Shown: positions 7,811-17,442, counted from the stretch's first letter. The stretch is DNA of 64,000 bases from an uncultured Sphingomonadaceae bacterium (GCA_938050045.1 CALLJS010000012.1:1-64000); one strand, 5' to 3'. Numbers and translations: made by a program. The notes: generated by a model not told the origin, from the sequence alone.

Positions 7811-10260
7811 TGAACCTTACAGAATATCAGTCAGCCCCTCAGTATCTTGCCGATTATCTTCCGTGGGCCTGCCTTATCGCACCCGGCGTTATCTTGAACA
7901 AAGATGGCAGCTTTCAGCGCACGGCGGAGTTTCGCGGCCCTGATCTGGACAGTTCCACAAGTGAGGAGCTGGTTTCGATCTGCGCCCGGATTAACAACGC
8001 CCTTAAACGATTCGGCTCGTCCTGGGCTATTCACTTTGAAGCCGCGCGCGCACCCGCCCTTGAGTATCCGATGAGCGAATGGCGCGATCCGGTCGCATGG
8101 CTCATTGATGAGGAACGACGCTCGCTGTTTGAAGGACGCCAAGCGCATGAATTGCTGTTTGAAAGCCGTTTCTATCTGACCTTTTCCTATCTTCCGCCTG
8201 CTGATTCCGTTGGCAAGATCGAGGAAGCGCTGATTGAGCGGCCCGATGATGACGAGGAAATTGGCGCAAGCGACTATCTTGCGCGCTTCATTCAGGAAAC
8301 AGACAAGGCGCTCTCGCTGTTTCAAGGTATCTTTCCCGATGCTTCATTCCTAAGCGACGATCAAACACTCACCTATCTGCAATCCTGTGTTTCTGCCAAT
8401 CATCATCCCGTAAAGGCGCCGGAAACACCGTGTTACCTTGACGCAGTATTAGGCGGGGTCGGTCTGGTCGGTGGTCTTGAACCCGTTCTTGATGACGAGC
8501 ATTTGCGCGTTATCACGGTTCAGGGTTTCCCGCCCATGACCGAACCCGGATTGCTGGATGAGTTAAACAATCTCGGCTTTTCCTACCGATGGACGACCCG
8601 CTATCTGCCAATGGATAAGCTGGAAGCGACAAAGGTTCTCACCCGATACCGGCGGCAATGGTTCGCCAAGCGAAAATCCATCATGTCGCTCTTGCGCGAA
8701 ATGATGACCAATGAAGCATCGCCATTGGTTGATACAGATGCAGACAATAAAGCCGCAGACGCGGATGCTGCCCTTCAATCACTTGGCGCCGATCATGTGG
8801 GGTATGGTTATCTCACCACCTCTGTCGTGGTGCAGTCCGCGTCATCGACAACCGCTGACGATATGATCCGCGAAGTTGAGCGTATTGTGAATGGACGCGG
8901 TTATGTGACCATTCGGGAAACGGTGAACGCAGTCGATGCCTGGCTTGGCACCATTCCCGGCCATGCTTATGCCAATGTGCGCCAGCCCATCGTACACAGT
9001 CTCAACCTTGCCCATATGATGCCGCTGTCCGCCGTATGGGCAGGTCCGGCTGAAAACAAACATTTGCAAGGGCCGCCATTACTTTACGCGACCACCGCAT
9101 CGCAGACACCGTTCCGCGTGGTGCTGCATCAGGGCGATGTCGGCCACACACTCATTGTTGGGCCGACTGGCGCCGGTAAATCGGTTCTCTTGTCCATGCT
9201 GGCCTTGCAGTTTCGCCGCTATGAGAACGCGCAGATATTCATTTTCGATAAAGGTGGTTCTGCAACGGCGGCGACTTATGGCCTTGGCGGTGAACATTAC
9301 CAGTTAGGCGGTGATGAGAGCTTGTGCTTTCAGCCGCTTGCCAGAATTGACCAAGACACCGAGCGCGCATGGGCGCTCGAATGGTTATGCGGCCTGTTAG
9401 CCCATGAGGGCATTACCATCGAACCAGACATCAAGGATGCAATCTGGACCGCGCTAACATCGCTGGCGTCAGCGCCGATGGTCGAGCGAACCATGATCGG
9501 CCTGTCTGCCTTACTGCAATCAAACCGGCTCCGGCAGGCATTGGAACCTTACACGCTAAAGGGTGCGCACGGATCATTGCTTGATGCTGACAATGAAACC
9601 ATTGGCGAGAATGATTGGCAATGTTTCGAGATGGAAGAGCTGATGCACCAGAAGTCTCTGCCGCCGCCGGTTCTGTCCTATCTGTTTCACCGGTTGGAAG
9701 CCCGCTTCGACGGAAAGCCGAGCATGCTCATTCTTGATGAAGCCTGGGTGTTTCTCGACGATCCGATATTTTCCGCGCGCATCCGCGAATGGCTGAAAGT
9801 CCTGCGGAAGAAAAATGTATCTGTCATTTTCGCCACGCAATCCTTGAGCGATGTTGCCACGAGCAAAATTGCCCCCGCCATCATAGAATCTTGCCCGTCG
9901 CGGATATTCTTGCCGAATGACCGCGCTTTGGAACCGCAACAACATAAAGCCTATGAGAGCTTCGGTCTCAACAACCGGCAAGTTGAAATCATCGCGCAGT
10001 CAACACCAAAGCGCGATTACTACTTCCAGTCGCGCACCGGCAATCGGCTGTTCGATTTGTCTTTAGGCCCGGTCGCCCTCGCATTTTGCGGCGCTTCATC
10101 CAAAGACGATCTGAATGCCATGAGCGAACTCGCTGCAACCAGTGAGAACGACACATTCCCGATACGCTGGCTGGAAGCGCGCGGTCTCAAATGGGCCGCT
10201 GACCTGATCTCAGAGCAACCCCAACAACTGAAAGGAGACGCGCTATGCGCCGCAGAATAA
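7807..10260 (+). CDS. trbE: Conjugal transfer ATPase TrbE (VirB4-like)
   Basis: VirB4/TrbE is the largest T4SS ATPase, driving channel assembly at the inner membrane. The 817-residue protein matches TrbE in length, with an N-terminal CagE/TrbE domain, Walker A VGPTGAGKSVLL at about 451-462 and Walker B MLILDEAWVFL near 640-650. The start overlaps the trbD stop (ATGA), and its 3' end overlaps the trbJ start. Nothing looks broken. Confidence 0.95.
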   Translation: MMNLTEYQSAPQYLADYLPWACLIAPGVILNKDGSFQRTAEFRGPDLDSSTSEELVSICARINNALKRFGSSWAIHFEAARAPALEYPMSEWRDPVAWLIDEERRSLFEGRQAHELLFESRFYLTFSYLPPADSVGKIEEALIERPDDDEEIGASDYLARFIQETDKALSLFQGIFPDASFLSDDQTLTYLQSCVSANHHPVKAPETPCYLDAVLGGVGLVGGLEPVLDDEHLRVITVQGFPPMTEPGLLDELNNLGFSYRWTTRYLPMDKLEATKVLTRYRRQWFAKRKSIMSLLREMMTNEASPLVDTDADNKAADADAALQSLGADHVGYGYLTTSVVVQSASSTTADDMIREVERIVNGRGYVTIRETVNAVDAWLGTIPGHAYANVRQPIVHSLNLAHMMPLSAVWAGPAENKHLQGPPLLYATTASQTPFRVVLHQGDVGHTLIVGPTGAGKSVLLSMLALQFRRYENAQIFIFDKGGSATAATYGLGGEHYQLGGDESLCFQPLARIDQDTERAWALEWLCGLLAHEGITIEPDIKDAIWTALTSLASAPMVERTMIGLSALLQSNRLRQALEPYTLKGAHGSLLDADNETIGENDWQCFEMEELMHQKSLPPPVLSYLFHRLEARFDGKPSMLILDEAWVFLDDPIFSARIREWLKVLRKKNVSVIFATQSLSDVATSKIAPAIIESCPSRIFLPNDRALEPQQHKAYESFGLNNRQVEIIAQSTPKRDYYFQSRTGNRLFDLSLGPVALAFCGASSKDDLNAMSELAATSENDTFPIRWLEARGLKWAADLISEQPQQLKGDALCAAE

Positions 10261-10970
10261 TACCAATGCTAATGATAATCTTGATGAGCGTCACAACGCC
10301 CATTCAATCCGCACACGCTTTTTTCGGATTTGGCGGCGTCGTGTTTGACCCCACCAATTACGGTCAAAATCTGCTTACGGCAGCCCGAACCCTACAGACC
10401 GTCAACAATCAGATCAGACAGCTTCAGAATGAGGCGGATATGATTGTCAATCAGGTCAAAGACCTCACAAAACTTGATTTCGATTCCAGACAACATTTGA
10501 ACAACCTGCTTGGTGAGATTTCGACACTGATGGATCAGGCCAAAGCCATGTCTTTTGAAATTCAAAAGGCGGATCAGGTGTTCAAGACGCAGTATCCTCA
10601 AGACTATGCTGCGCTTTCCGGCAAACAGATTATCCAGAATGCAGAAAACCTTTGGAAGACCTCACGCGCTTCACTGCATGATTCCCTTCTGGTGCAGTCG
10701 AAAATCGTCGAGGCCGTTCGCGCTGATACCGCCATGCTGGATACGCTAATGCGGGAAAGCCAGGGCGCCGGTGGCAATCTCGCAGCCGCCCAAGCTGGCA
10801 ATCAGATCATGGCGCTATCGGCCAAGCAAACCATGCAGATGCAGGAATTGACGGCTGCGCAATACCGCGCGGAGACATTGGAACGCGCCCGCCGTCTGCA
10901 AATCGAACGCGCCGGACAAGTTCGTCACCAGCGCTTTGTCGGCTCTGCATCAGCCTATCCCGGCAATTAA
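10245..10970 (+). CDS. trbJ: Conjugal transfer protein TrbJ (VirB5-like)
   Basis: TrbJ is a secreted minor pilus or entry-exclusion protein. The 241-residue product has a signal peptide (cleavage after QSAHA), the typical mature start FFGFGGVVFDPTNYGQN and long coiled-coil-prone helices rich in Gln. It overlaps the end of trbE by 16 bases. Only 32 bases separate it from trbL, so the small lipoprotein gene trbK found between them in RP4-like systems is absent. Confidence 0.92.
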   Translation: MRRRIIPMLMIILMSVTTPIQSAHAFFGFGGVVFDPTNYGQNLLTAARTLQTVNNQIRQLQNEADMIVNQVKDLTKLDFDSRQHLNNLLGEISTLMDQAKAMSFEIQKADQVFKTQYPQDYAALSGKQIIQNAENLWKTSRASLHDSLLVQSKIVEAVRADTAMLDTLMRESQGAGGNLAAAQAGNQIMALSAKQTMQMQELTAAQYRAETLERARRLQIERAGQVRHQRFVGSASAYPGN

Positions 10971-11002
10971 GCAACCACGCCTACGACTAGGAGCGAGCGG
11001 CC

Positions 11003-11923
11003 ATGAATGACCTCGGTATAATAGATCAATTCCTCCAAACCTTCTCTACTTATATCGACAGTGGTTTTGGTCTGCTCGCTCCAGACGTGGCGTTTCTGAC
11101 AACGGCCCTTGTGACCATTGATATTGTCCTTGCCGGTCTCTTTTGGGCCTTTGGCAATCTCGACAATATCGTCGTCGGGTTTCTGAAGAAGGTTTTGTAT
11201 ATCGGGTTCTTTGCGTTGTTGCTCAATCAGTTCCCGTTGCTCGCCAACATCATCTTTGAAAGTTTCGCCCAACTTGGATTGAATGCAACGGGCGGGACAA
11301 TAACGGCGGCTGATCTTTTACGCCCGGGCTTCGTCGCCAATACGGGCTTCACTGCCGCCCATCCATTGCTGGATGAAATTTCCAATCTTTCAGGCCCCGT
11401 CGCATTTTTCGTCAACATCGTCACCATTGGCGTTCTTGCGCTGGCTTGGCTCATTACACTCTTTGCGTTCTTCTTTCTCGCTATCCAGATTTTCGTGACC
11501 ATTATCGAGTTCAAGCTGACAACGCTTGCGGGCTTTGTCCTTGTTCCCTTTGCACTTTGGAACAAGACCTCTTTTCTCGCCGAGCGCGTCCTTGGCAATG
11601 TCATCTCATCCGGTATCAAACTTATGGTGCTGGCAATCATTGTCGGCATTGGCTCAACGCTGTTTGGCAATGTCACTTCCGGCTTTGCGCCCGGAAACAT
11701 CACCCTTCAAGACGCCGCCGCCGTTATTCTCGGATCACTTTCTTTACTGGCCTTGAGCATCTTCGGCCCTGGCATTGCAACCGGCCTTGTTTCAGGCGCT
11801 CCGCAACTTGGCGCGGGCGCTGCCGTGGGAACCGCAGTTGGCGCAGGCGCAGCCGCCTTTGCAGGCGCCAGTGTCGGCGGTGCGGCTGCCTCTGCTGCAA
11901 CACGGGTCGCGGTTGGCCCGTGA
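11003..11923 (+). CDS. trbL: Conjugal transfer protein TrbL (VirB6-like), N-terminal part before a frameshift
   Basis: TrbL/VirB6 is the polytopic inner-membrane core of the channel. This ORF encodes 306 residues with several transmembrane segments (for example LVTIDIVLAGLFWAFG and ALAWLITLFAFFFLA) and ends in a Gly/Ala-rich region at a TGA (11921-11923). The usual TrbL tail continues in the -1 frame from about 11920. The two parts together give about 443 residues, the normal TrbL length. Either trbL carries a real frameshift or sequencing error, or the short form is made. Shine-Dalgarno AGGAGCGAGCGG precedes the ATG. Confidence 0.88.
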   Translation: MNDLGIIDQFLQTFSTYIDSGFGLLAPDVAFLTTALVTIDIVLAGLFWAFGNLDNIVVGFLKKVLYIGFFALLLNQFPLLANIIFESFAQLGLNATGGTITAADLLRPGFVANTGFTAAHPLLDEISNLSGPVAFFVNIVTIGVLALAWLITLFAFFFLAIQIFVTIIEFKLTTLAGFVLVPFALWNKTSFLAERVLGNVISSGIKLMVLAIIVGIGSTLFGNVTSGFAPGNITLQDAAAVILGSLSLLALSIFGPGIATGLVSGAPQLGAGAAVGTAVGAGAAAFAGASVGGAAASAATRVAVGP

Positions 11924-12333
11924 AAGCCGGATCATCAATCTCTGGCGGGGCGGCTATGTCCTACTCGATGGGTAAAGCCGCATCCGGTGCTGGCGGTGTC
12001 AAGGGTGCTGCCTCCGGTCTTGGCGCTGTTGCGCAAGCGGGTGCTGGTTCTGTTGCCAATGCCGCAAAATCCGCCGCAGCCAAAGTCACCGATCCCGTCA
12101 AACAGTCTTTCAAATCAGGCGCAAGAGGCGCGATCTCTGCGACCGGTGGCAACATTTCCGGCGGTGAAGCTGCGAGCGCCGCAGCGTCCAAAGATGGCCA
12201 GCCGGGCTGGGCGAAAAATGCGCAGCGCAGTCAATTACAGCGTGATGCCGGTCTCGCCGCCACCTCAGCGCTCCGTGATGGAGACAGAGGCGGATCAGGA
12301 GACGGCCCACGCCTGAAACAGGATGAGGAGTAA
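11920..12333 (+). pseudogene. trbL: TrbL C-terminal fragment in the -1 frame
   Basis: Reading from GTG at 11920 gives VKAGSSISGGAAMSY, an Ala/Gly/Ser-rich stretch, then QPGWAKNAQRSQLQRDAG and ALRDGDRGG, the ending typical of TrbL proteins. It belongs to the frame of ORF 11446..12333, whose upstream portion (11446-11919) is only a shadow of trbL. An internal ATG at 11954 could start a separate peptide, but no clear ribosome site is seen. I read this as the tail of trbL displaced by a one-base frameshift. Confidence 0.8.
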
Positions 12334-12338
12334 TCTTT

Positions 12339-13031
12339 ATGTGGAAACGAAATCAACACACCTATGGACGAACGGAAACACCCGTCACGCCATATCAGCG
12401 CGCCGCGCAGGTTTGGGATGACCGGATCGGGTCGGCTCGCGTTCAGGCAAAGAACTGGCGAATGGTTGCCATTCTCTCACTCGTTTTCGGCATTGCCATG
12501 TCCGCTGCATTTGTTTGGCGCGCGTCACAAAGCATCATAACCCCTTATGTGGTTGAACTTGAGCAAAATGGATCTGTGCGCGCAGTTGCACCGAGCGTTG
12601 CCAAATACAAACCCTCCGATGCGCAAATCAGCTATCAGCTTGCGGAGTTTATCAAGAAGGTTCGCTCTGTTTCCATTGATCCAGTTGTTTTGCGTCAGAA
12701 CTGGATGGCAGCCTATCACTATGCAACGGATCAGGCGGCTATCACGCTAAACGACTACGCCCGCGACAATGACCCGTTTCAGGATGTGGGGCATCGCTCT
12801 GTATCAGTTGAAATTGCCAGTGTGGTTCGTTCCTCTGATGACAGTTTCGATCTGCGGTGGCGGGAAACGGCTTACCGCGACGGCGTGAGGCTGTCGGCCA
12901 ATACTTACACCGCCAACCTATCAATCATTCTTAAAACGCCAACGGATGAGGAGACGCTGCACCAGAACCCGCTCGGTATCTACGTCCACGGCATAAATTG
13001 GTCGAAAGACCTCATCCGAGGAGAAAAATAA
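12339..13031 (+). CDS. trbF: Conjugal transfer protein TrbF (VirB8-like)
   Basis: The 230-residue protein has a cytoplasmic N terminus, one membrane segment (about residues 44-62, MVAILSLVFGIAMSAAFVW) and a periplasmic NTF2-like VirB8 domain. VirB8/TrbF nucleates the channel. The signature TPYQRAAQVWDDRIGSARVQ near the N terminus is typical of TrbF. The stop and the next start overlap as TAATG. Confidence 0.93.
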   Translation: MWKRNQHTYGRTETPVTPYQRAAQVWDDRIGSARVQAKNWRMVAILSLVFGIAMSAAFVWRASQSIITPYVVELEQNGSVRAVAPSVAKYKPSDAQISYQLAEFIKKVRSVSIDPVVLRQNWMAAYHYATDQAAITLNDYARDNDPFQDVGHRSVSVEIASVVRSSDDSFDLRWRETAYRDGVRLSANTYTANLSIILKTPTDEETLHQNPLGIYVHGINWSKDLIRGEK

Positions 13032-14050
13032 TGTTCAAGAATATTATGGCTTTTTCGCTGACGACTGCCCTTGGGGCTTGTTCGACGATCGGCGCCACCA
13101 ATATCGCTGACTTCAAACTGGACGATGCAGACTTTATTGAGGCTGTCTATTCACCAAGCGAAGTCAATGTTGAAACACCGCCGCTAGAGCGTATCGAACC
13201 GCTTGCTTTGCCCGGTCAGTTGAAACCCATCCAAAGCCGGAAAGTAGCAGCAATCCCCAAGCTGCGCCCTGACTTGGCGATTGACCGCGCGAATGCCTCC
13301 GCAGCCGTCGAACCCGATCAGGACAGCTTTATAAACGCCATCCAAATATATCCGTTCACCGTCGGCGCGCTTTATCAGGTTTATTCTGCGCCCAAGCAAG
13401 TCACGGATATTGCCTTACAGCCCGGTGAGGAACTTATGTCAGTGTCCGCCGGTGATACCGTCAACTGGATATTGGGGGATACCGTTTCAGGCATTGGCGA
13501 CAAAGAGCAAGTCCACATTCTGATTAAGCCGATTGCGCCAAGCCTGACGACAAACCTCATTATCACTACGTCCAAACGAACCTATCATGTCGAGCTGAAG
13601 TCCTTCCGTGAAACCTATATGGCGGCGGTGTCCTGGCGCTACCCGCATGAGGAGCTGGTGCGCCAACGCGCCAAGGCCAAGAGCCGGTCGAAAAAGGCAG
13701 CGCAGACCGTCGAGCGACGGTTGCAGATTGACCGGCTTAACTTCCGCTATGAAATCAAAGGCGACAAGCCGCACTGGCGACCGCTGCGCGCATTTGATGA
13801 TGGCCGTAAGGTCTTTATCCAGTTTCCAGACCGGCTCGATCAGGGGGAGGCGCCACCGCTTTTCGTTGTGGGACGAAACGGAAAAAGCCAACTCGTCAAT
13901 TACCGGATCAACGGCTCCTACTATGTCGTTGATCGCCTCTTTGGCGTAGCAGAGTTGAGGCTTGGCGAGAAAGACCAGAACGTCGTCCGTATCCTTCGCA
14001 AGAAAGAGGGTAAATCACGCAAAACGCGCACGGGAGGCAAAGACGCATGA
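13031..14050 (+). CDS. trbG: Conjugal transfer protein TrbG (VirB9-like)
   Basis: VirB9/TrbG is the outer-membrane-complex component that binds VirB10. The start chosen is ATG 13031 (MFKNIM), overlapping the trbF stop by one base, not the ORF-track start at 12998. The 339-residue protein begins with a lipoprotein-type signal (TALGAC), has a central domain (YPFTVGALYQVY) and the C-terminal VirB9 domain (FDDGRKVFIQFP, NYRINGSYYVVDRLF). It is normal in length and overlaps trbI by four bases. Confidence 0.93.
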   Translation: MFKNIMAFSLTTALGACSTIGATNIADFKLDDADFIEAVYSPSEVNVETPPLERIEPLALPGQLKPIQSRKVAAIPKLRPDLAIDRANASAAVEPDQDSFINAIQIYPFTVGALYQVYSAPKQVTDIALQPGEELMSVSAGDTVNWILGDTVSGIGDKEQVHILIKPIAPSLTTNLIITTSKRTYHVELKSFRETYMAAVSWRYPHEELVRQRAKAKSRSKKAAQTVERRLQIDRLNFRYEIKGDKPHWRPLRAFDDGRKVFIQFPDRLDQGEAPPLFVVGRNGKSQLVNYRINGSYYVVDRLFGVAELRLGEKDQNVVRILRKKEGKSRKTRTGGKDA

Positions 14051-15255
14051 ACACAGCAGTCGATGAAGCCGACCGCCTTGCCATTCGGGCAAAGCCCAAA
14101 CCTGTCCGGCGATTTAATCGGAAGGCGCTTATTGGCGTGGTTGGCGCTACTGGATTGTTCATTCTGAGCGCCGCCGCCATAGCCTTTCGAGATGATAGTG
14201 GCGCAAACTCCGGACAATCGCCGGAACTCTACAAAACCAATCGGAACAATCTGCCTGACCAGATTACAGCGATGCCCGCTGACTATTCGCAAGTGAAGCC
14301 CAAACTCGGCCCGCCGCTGCCCGGCGATCTTGGTCCAGCGTTTTTAGGCAAACCTTCATCCGTTGATACGCCGCAAGATAATCCATTCCGTTATCAGGGC
14401 GCACCAGTACAACCGGCAGTTCAGCCAGCGCCAGTTGATGCAGCGCTAGGATCATCATTGTTCTTTGTACGAAATGGAGAGTCAGGCGCGCCGCAAGCAA
14501 CTCGAACCGTCGCACAGGTATTCACGCCATCCTTAGAGCAGTTTAATGCGCTGCCCATCGCCCAACAGCTACAGCCAAACGGTCAGGCTCAAAATACGGT
14601 TGACCCAAATCGGCAAGACCGAAAAGAGGCTTTCCTTTCGAGAGACGTTGATACGGAGATATACAATCCTAATCGACTGCAAACACCGGTCTCGCCATAT
14701 CAGGTTATGGCAGGCACAATCATCCCGGCCAGTCTTGTCACCGGCCTAAACTCTGATTTGCCCGGTCAGGTGATCGCTCAAGTCACACAAAACGTATATG
14801 ATACCACAACAGGCCAGCATCTTCTCATTCCGCAGGGGACGAGGCTCATCGGTCAATATGACAGTGTGATCGCCTTTGGTCAGTCACGCGCGCTGGTAAC
14901 ATGGCGTCGAATTATACGACCAGATGGCACGTCGCTTGTGCTTGAAAACTTGCCTGGCACCGATCTGTCAGGCTTTGCTGGCCTCAAAGACCGCGTAGAC
15001 AATCACACGGCACGTCTTTTCGGGGCTGCGCTTCTCTCGACCGTGCTTTCAGTTGGCAGTGAACTTGGCCGAGACTCAAACGAAGATGATATTATCGAAG
15101 CCATCCGTGATGGCGGCCAGCGCACCTTTAATCAGGCTGGTCAACGCATCGTCAATCGTCAGCTCAATGTCCAACCGACTATCCGTGTGCGCCCTGGCTG
15201 GCGGCTCAATGTCATCGTGAACAAGGATCTTGTTCTAAAACCTTATGAGGGCTGA
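14047..15255 (+). CDS. trbI: Conjugal transfer protein TrbI (VirB10-like)
   Basis: VirB10/TrbI spans both membranes and opens the channel. The 402-residue protein has a cytoplasmic N terminus, a single membrane helix (about residues 28-46), a proline-rich periplasmic linker (VQPAVQPAPVD) and the C-terminal VirB10 domain (MAGTIIPASLVTGLNSDLPG, LIPQGTRLIGQYDS, RPGWRLNVIVNKDLVL). It ends the core trb operon and overlaps trbG by four bases. Confidence 0.95.
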   Translation: MNTAVDEADRLAIRAKPKPVRRFNRKALIGVVGATGLFILSAAAIAFRDDSGANSGQSPELYKTNRNNLPDQITAMPADYSQVKPKLGPPLPGDLGPAFLGKPSSVDTPQDNPFRYQGAPVQPAVQPAPVDAALGSSLFFVRNGESGAPQATRTVAQVFTPSLEQFNALPIAQQLQPNGQAQNTVDPNRQDRKEAFLSRDVDTEIYNPNRLQTPVSPYQVMAGTIIPASLVTGLNSDLPGQVIAQVTQNVYDTTTGQHLLIPQGTRLIGQYDSVIAFGQSRALVTWRRIIRPDGTSLVLENLPGTDLSGFAGLKDRVDNHTARLFGAALLSTVLSVGSELGRDSNEDDIIEAIRDGGQRTFNQAGQRIVNRQLNVQPTIRVRPGWRLNVIVNKDLVLKPYEG

Positions 15256-15258
15256 CCC

Positions 15259-15486
15259 ATGACCACATCAATCAAGATAGCAAAGATTCCAGACACCACC
15301 CCGATCAAACACACCATCAGTGTTGAGCCGGACTTGGACGGTGATCTCAAAACCTACGCCGCCATCTATGAACAGACCTACGGCGAAAAAGCGAGCGTCC
15401 CTGCGCTCATCCCCTTTATGCTGCGCGCTTTCATTGCCTCCGATAGCGGTTTCAAAAAGGCGGTGAGAGCGTCGCAGTCATCCTAA
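15259..15486 (+). CDS. DUF2274 family protein
   Basis: This 75-residue protein matches the DUF2274 pattern (KIAKIPDTTPIKHTISVEPDL and LIPFMLRAFIASDSGFKKA). Genes of this family commonly follow trbI in proteobacterial Trb operons. The fold resembles ribbon-helix-helix proteins, but no function is established. It starts three bases after trbI and is therefore probably co-transcribed. Confidence 0.85.
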   Translation: MTTSIKIAKIPDTTPIKHTISVEPDLDGDLKTYAAIYEQTYGEKASVPALIPFMLRAFIASDSGFKKAVRASQSS

Positions 15487-15513
15487 CTTGTTAGCAGTAG
15501 AAGGAGTAAACCT

Positions 15514-15831
15514 ATGGCAACCATTGGACAGTTCAGACCCGTTAAAGACGGATACGAAGGCACCATCTCAACAACGCTAATCGCCCGCAAAGTGCGGTTT
15601 GTCGTCAATGGCGACAAGAAGCATGATGAGTCACCAGACTTCTTTATCAAAACCGGCCAATGCGATCTTGGGGTTGCATGGCATGATGAATCCAAAGGCG
15701 ATAACCCGAAGCCATACATCCGCGTCCTGCTGGATGATCCGTGCTTCCCTGCGCCGGTCAACGCTGCTTTGTTCGAGCATGACGGTCGTGCCGATTTGGT
15801 ATGGTCAAGGCTACGCGAAAAACAGGCATGA
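15514..15831 (+). CDS. DUF736 family protein
   Basis: The 105-residue product has the DUF736 pattern: IGQFRPVKDGYEGTISTL-like start, a central DFFI-type strand, the GVAWHDESKGDNPKPYIRVLLDDP core and a short C terminus. DUF736 proteins are small cytoplasmic proteins frequently carried by conjugative elements and plasmids of Alphaproteobacteria; their role is not known. A strong Shine-Dalgarno (AGAAGGAG) lies before the start. The stop overlaps the next start (ATGA). Confidence 0.87.
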   Translation: MATIGQFRPVKDGYEGTISTTLIARKVRFVVNGDKKHDESPDFFIKTGQCDLGVAWHDESKGDNPKPYIRVLLDDPCFPAPVNAALFEHDGRADLVWSRLREKQA

Positions 15832-16037
15832 ATTTCAATCGGCCAGTAACGGAAGAAGAAATCGAAGACGGACTTAGTTTAGTGGCCCGTCTAATCGAGT
15901 GCTATGGTGATTCCTACTGGCCGATTTTCGAGCGATTGGAAAAAGAACTACTCGACCGACAAAATCGTCGGCTCAACATGGCTGACAAAATCAGCCAATA
16001 CTCCAATCGCTCACTCAATACGGCGCGCAAGACCTAA
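15828..16037 (+). CDS. Small hypothetical protein of the element
   Basis: The ORF-track start (15801) lies inside DUF736; I prefer ATG 15828, which overlaps the DUF736 stop by four bases. The 69-residue product (MNFNRPVTEEEIEDGLSL...) is acidic in the first half and basic in the second, with helical propensity and no membrane segment. I do not recognise a family. Its last bases overlap the convergent integrase by four. Confidence 0.6.
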   Translation: MNFNRPVTEEEIEDGLSLVARLIECYGDSYWPIFERLEKELLDRQNRRLNMADKISQYSNRSLNTARKT

Positions 16038-17431
16038 CCAACAGACGGAAGGCTACTGATAAACCTGTCATCAATGGGATGGGCAATTTTTAGCAATTCG
16101 TCGCGCCGGTATTCCATTGACCCGCCATCACCATAGAGGGGACGCGAATTTTTGTGACCCATAAGCAGGCATCGAAGCCCGTAATCCAAACCCGCCTCAA
16201 GCATTCTTTTCTCGAAAGAGTGCCTGAATGAATAAATCCTATGGTTCTGTGTCGGCATCAATTTTCTTATCCGGAATGCCTTCATAAGAGACCCGGACAA
16301 CAGATTGCCTTTGTCCCGATAATGCGAAAAACCATTCGGTGCGCGTTTCATGGCTTCCAGAGAGACACCCACAAGAGGAATATCGCGCACTGACGAAACG
16401 GTCTTTAACTGCCGCGTTTTTGTGGCTTTGATTTTAACGTGTGGAACATCGTCATCCAGAACGATATTTTCAGGCAGGATATTGGCAAGTTCGCTAGGCC
16501 GACAGCCTGTCTCAATCATGGCATACACAATCAACGCGGCTTCATCATTCAGCCCATCGAAAACACCCGGAATGAGCAGCCGTGATCTGACAAATTCATC
16601 TTCAAAATGTGGAATATCTTTCAGGCTATTGCCGTTCCCGAAATTGAGGTTCCGAAACGGGTTCTGGCGGTTTTCATCGCCTTCATATTTCCAGTATTCA
16701 CGGAATAACTTTCGCAAGTTGCCCAGGTCGCGGTCAGCACTATTCCCCGAAAGGGGTTTGCTGCCATCGGTCGGCCGCAGGCGGTCAGACCACCAATTAT
16801 AGAATTTCCTCGCATGGTCACGGTTGATTTTGTGCATAGGGAGATCATCAACGACCTTCACGAAATTGCTCACGGCGCGCCGCTTGACCTTGCGCCAGGA
16901 TTTCAGTTGTGAATCCGACTTGCCAATCTGATCGGTTACTGCAATCTCGGAGAAATAGACTTCCAGCGCCTGCGAGATTTTCACCGCTGGCGGCGAGACT
17001 GTGCCAAGCACGGCGTCCGCTTCCGTCTTGTCAGGCGCATTGCGAACCGGGATTGCGCTCAATCTATCCAGAATATCGGCCACATCCTCTTGCGCGGCAA
17101 TTTCCTGAACGGGTGTGTACATGAACCCTTTTGCCATCGCCCGCTGCCGAGCCGCCTGATACTCGCGCATCGCGTGTCGAGTTTGCTTACTCACAGGGTT
17201 AGCGCCCGTTAGCCCTTGACCACTAATGGCAACTGTCGCCCAAAACTGTTCATCCGCCTCTGCAAGCGCGTCCCGCCGCGCACGCGCGACTTCCAATGAT
17301 TCTGTTTTAAGTGACTTTCGGATCATGCCGCGTGGGTCGAAATCGGCATATTCAGATGGCACACGGCGCACATAGTGCCACCTATTTCCGCGCCGATGCA
17401 GGTGTTGATTCAGGTCTTTCATGACCGCCAT
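16034..17431 (-). CDS. Site-specific tyrosine recombinase (integrase)
   Basis: This enzyme would integrate and excise the element at the adjacent tRNA-Leu. The protein has an N-terminal SAM-like/core-binding region and a C-terminal catalytic domain with Arg in ETGCRPSELANI, the HxxR-type YSFRHSF, the second His in LMGHKN and a candidate nucleophile Tyr in RPLYGDG. The ORF track starts at 17479; I prefer MAVMKDLNQHL at 17431 because the extra residues come from a repeated noncoding motif. It is convergent to the transfer genes and ends beside the tRNA, the usual place for an element integrase. Confidence 0.93.
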   Translation of the reverse strand: MAVMKDLNQHLHRRGNRWHYVRRVPSEYADFDPRGMIRKSLKTESLEVARARRDALAEADEQFWATVAISGQGLTGANPVSKQTRHAMREYQAARQRAMAKGFMYTPVQEIAAQEDVADILDRLSAIPVRNAPDKTEADAVLGTVSPPAVKISQALEVYFSEIAVTDQIGKSDSQLKSWRKVKRRAVSNFVKVVDDLPMHKINRDHARKFYNWWSDRLRPTDGSKPLSGNSADRDLGNLRKLFREYWKYEGDENRQNPFRNLNFGNGNSLKDIPHFEDEFVRSRLLIPGVFDGLNDEAALIVYAMIETGCRPSELANILPENIVLDDDVPHVKIKATKTRQLKTVSSVRDIPLVGVSLEAMKRAPNGFSHYRDKGNLLSGSLMKAFRIRKLMPTQNHRIYSFRHSFEKRMLEAGLDYGLRCLLMGHKNSRPLYGDGGSMEYRRDELLKIAHPIDDRFISSLPSVG

Positions 17432-17442
17432 AATGTACCTCG

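Noticed and set aside
11446-11919. Upstream part of ORF 11446..12333 on the plus strand
   Set aside because: It is a Cys/Arg/Trp-rich shadow of trbL in another frame; only the part from 11920 onward is meaningful as the TrbL tail.
11915-11930. Programmed -1 ribosomal frameshift site in trbL
   Set aside because: No X-XXY-YYZ slippery heptamer or clear downstream pseudoknot could be seen; a mutation or sequencing error is simpler.
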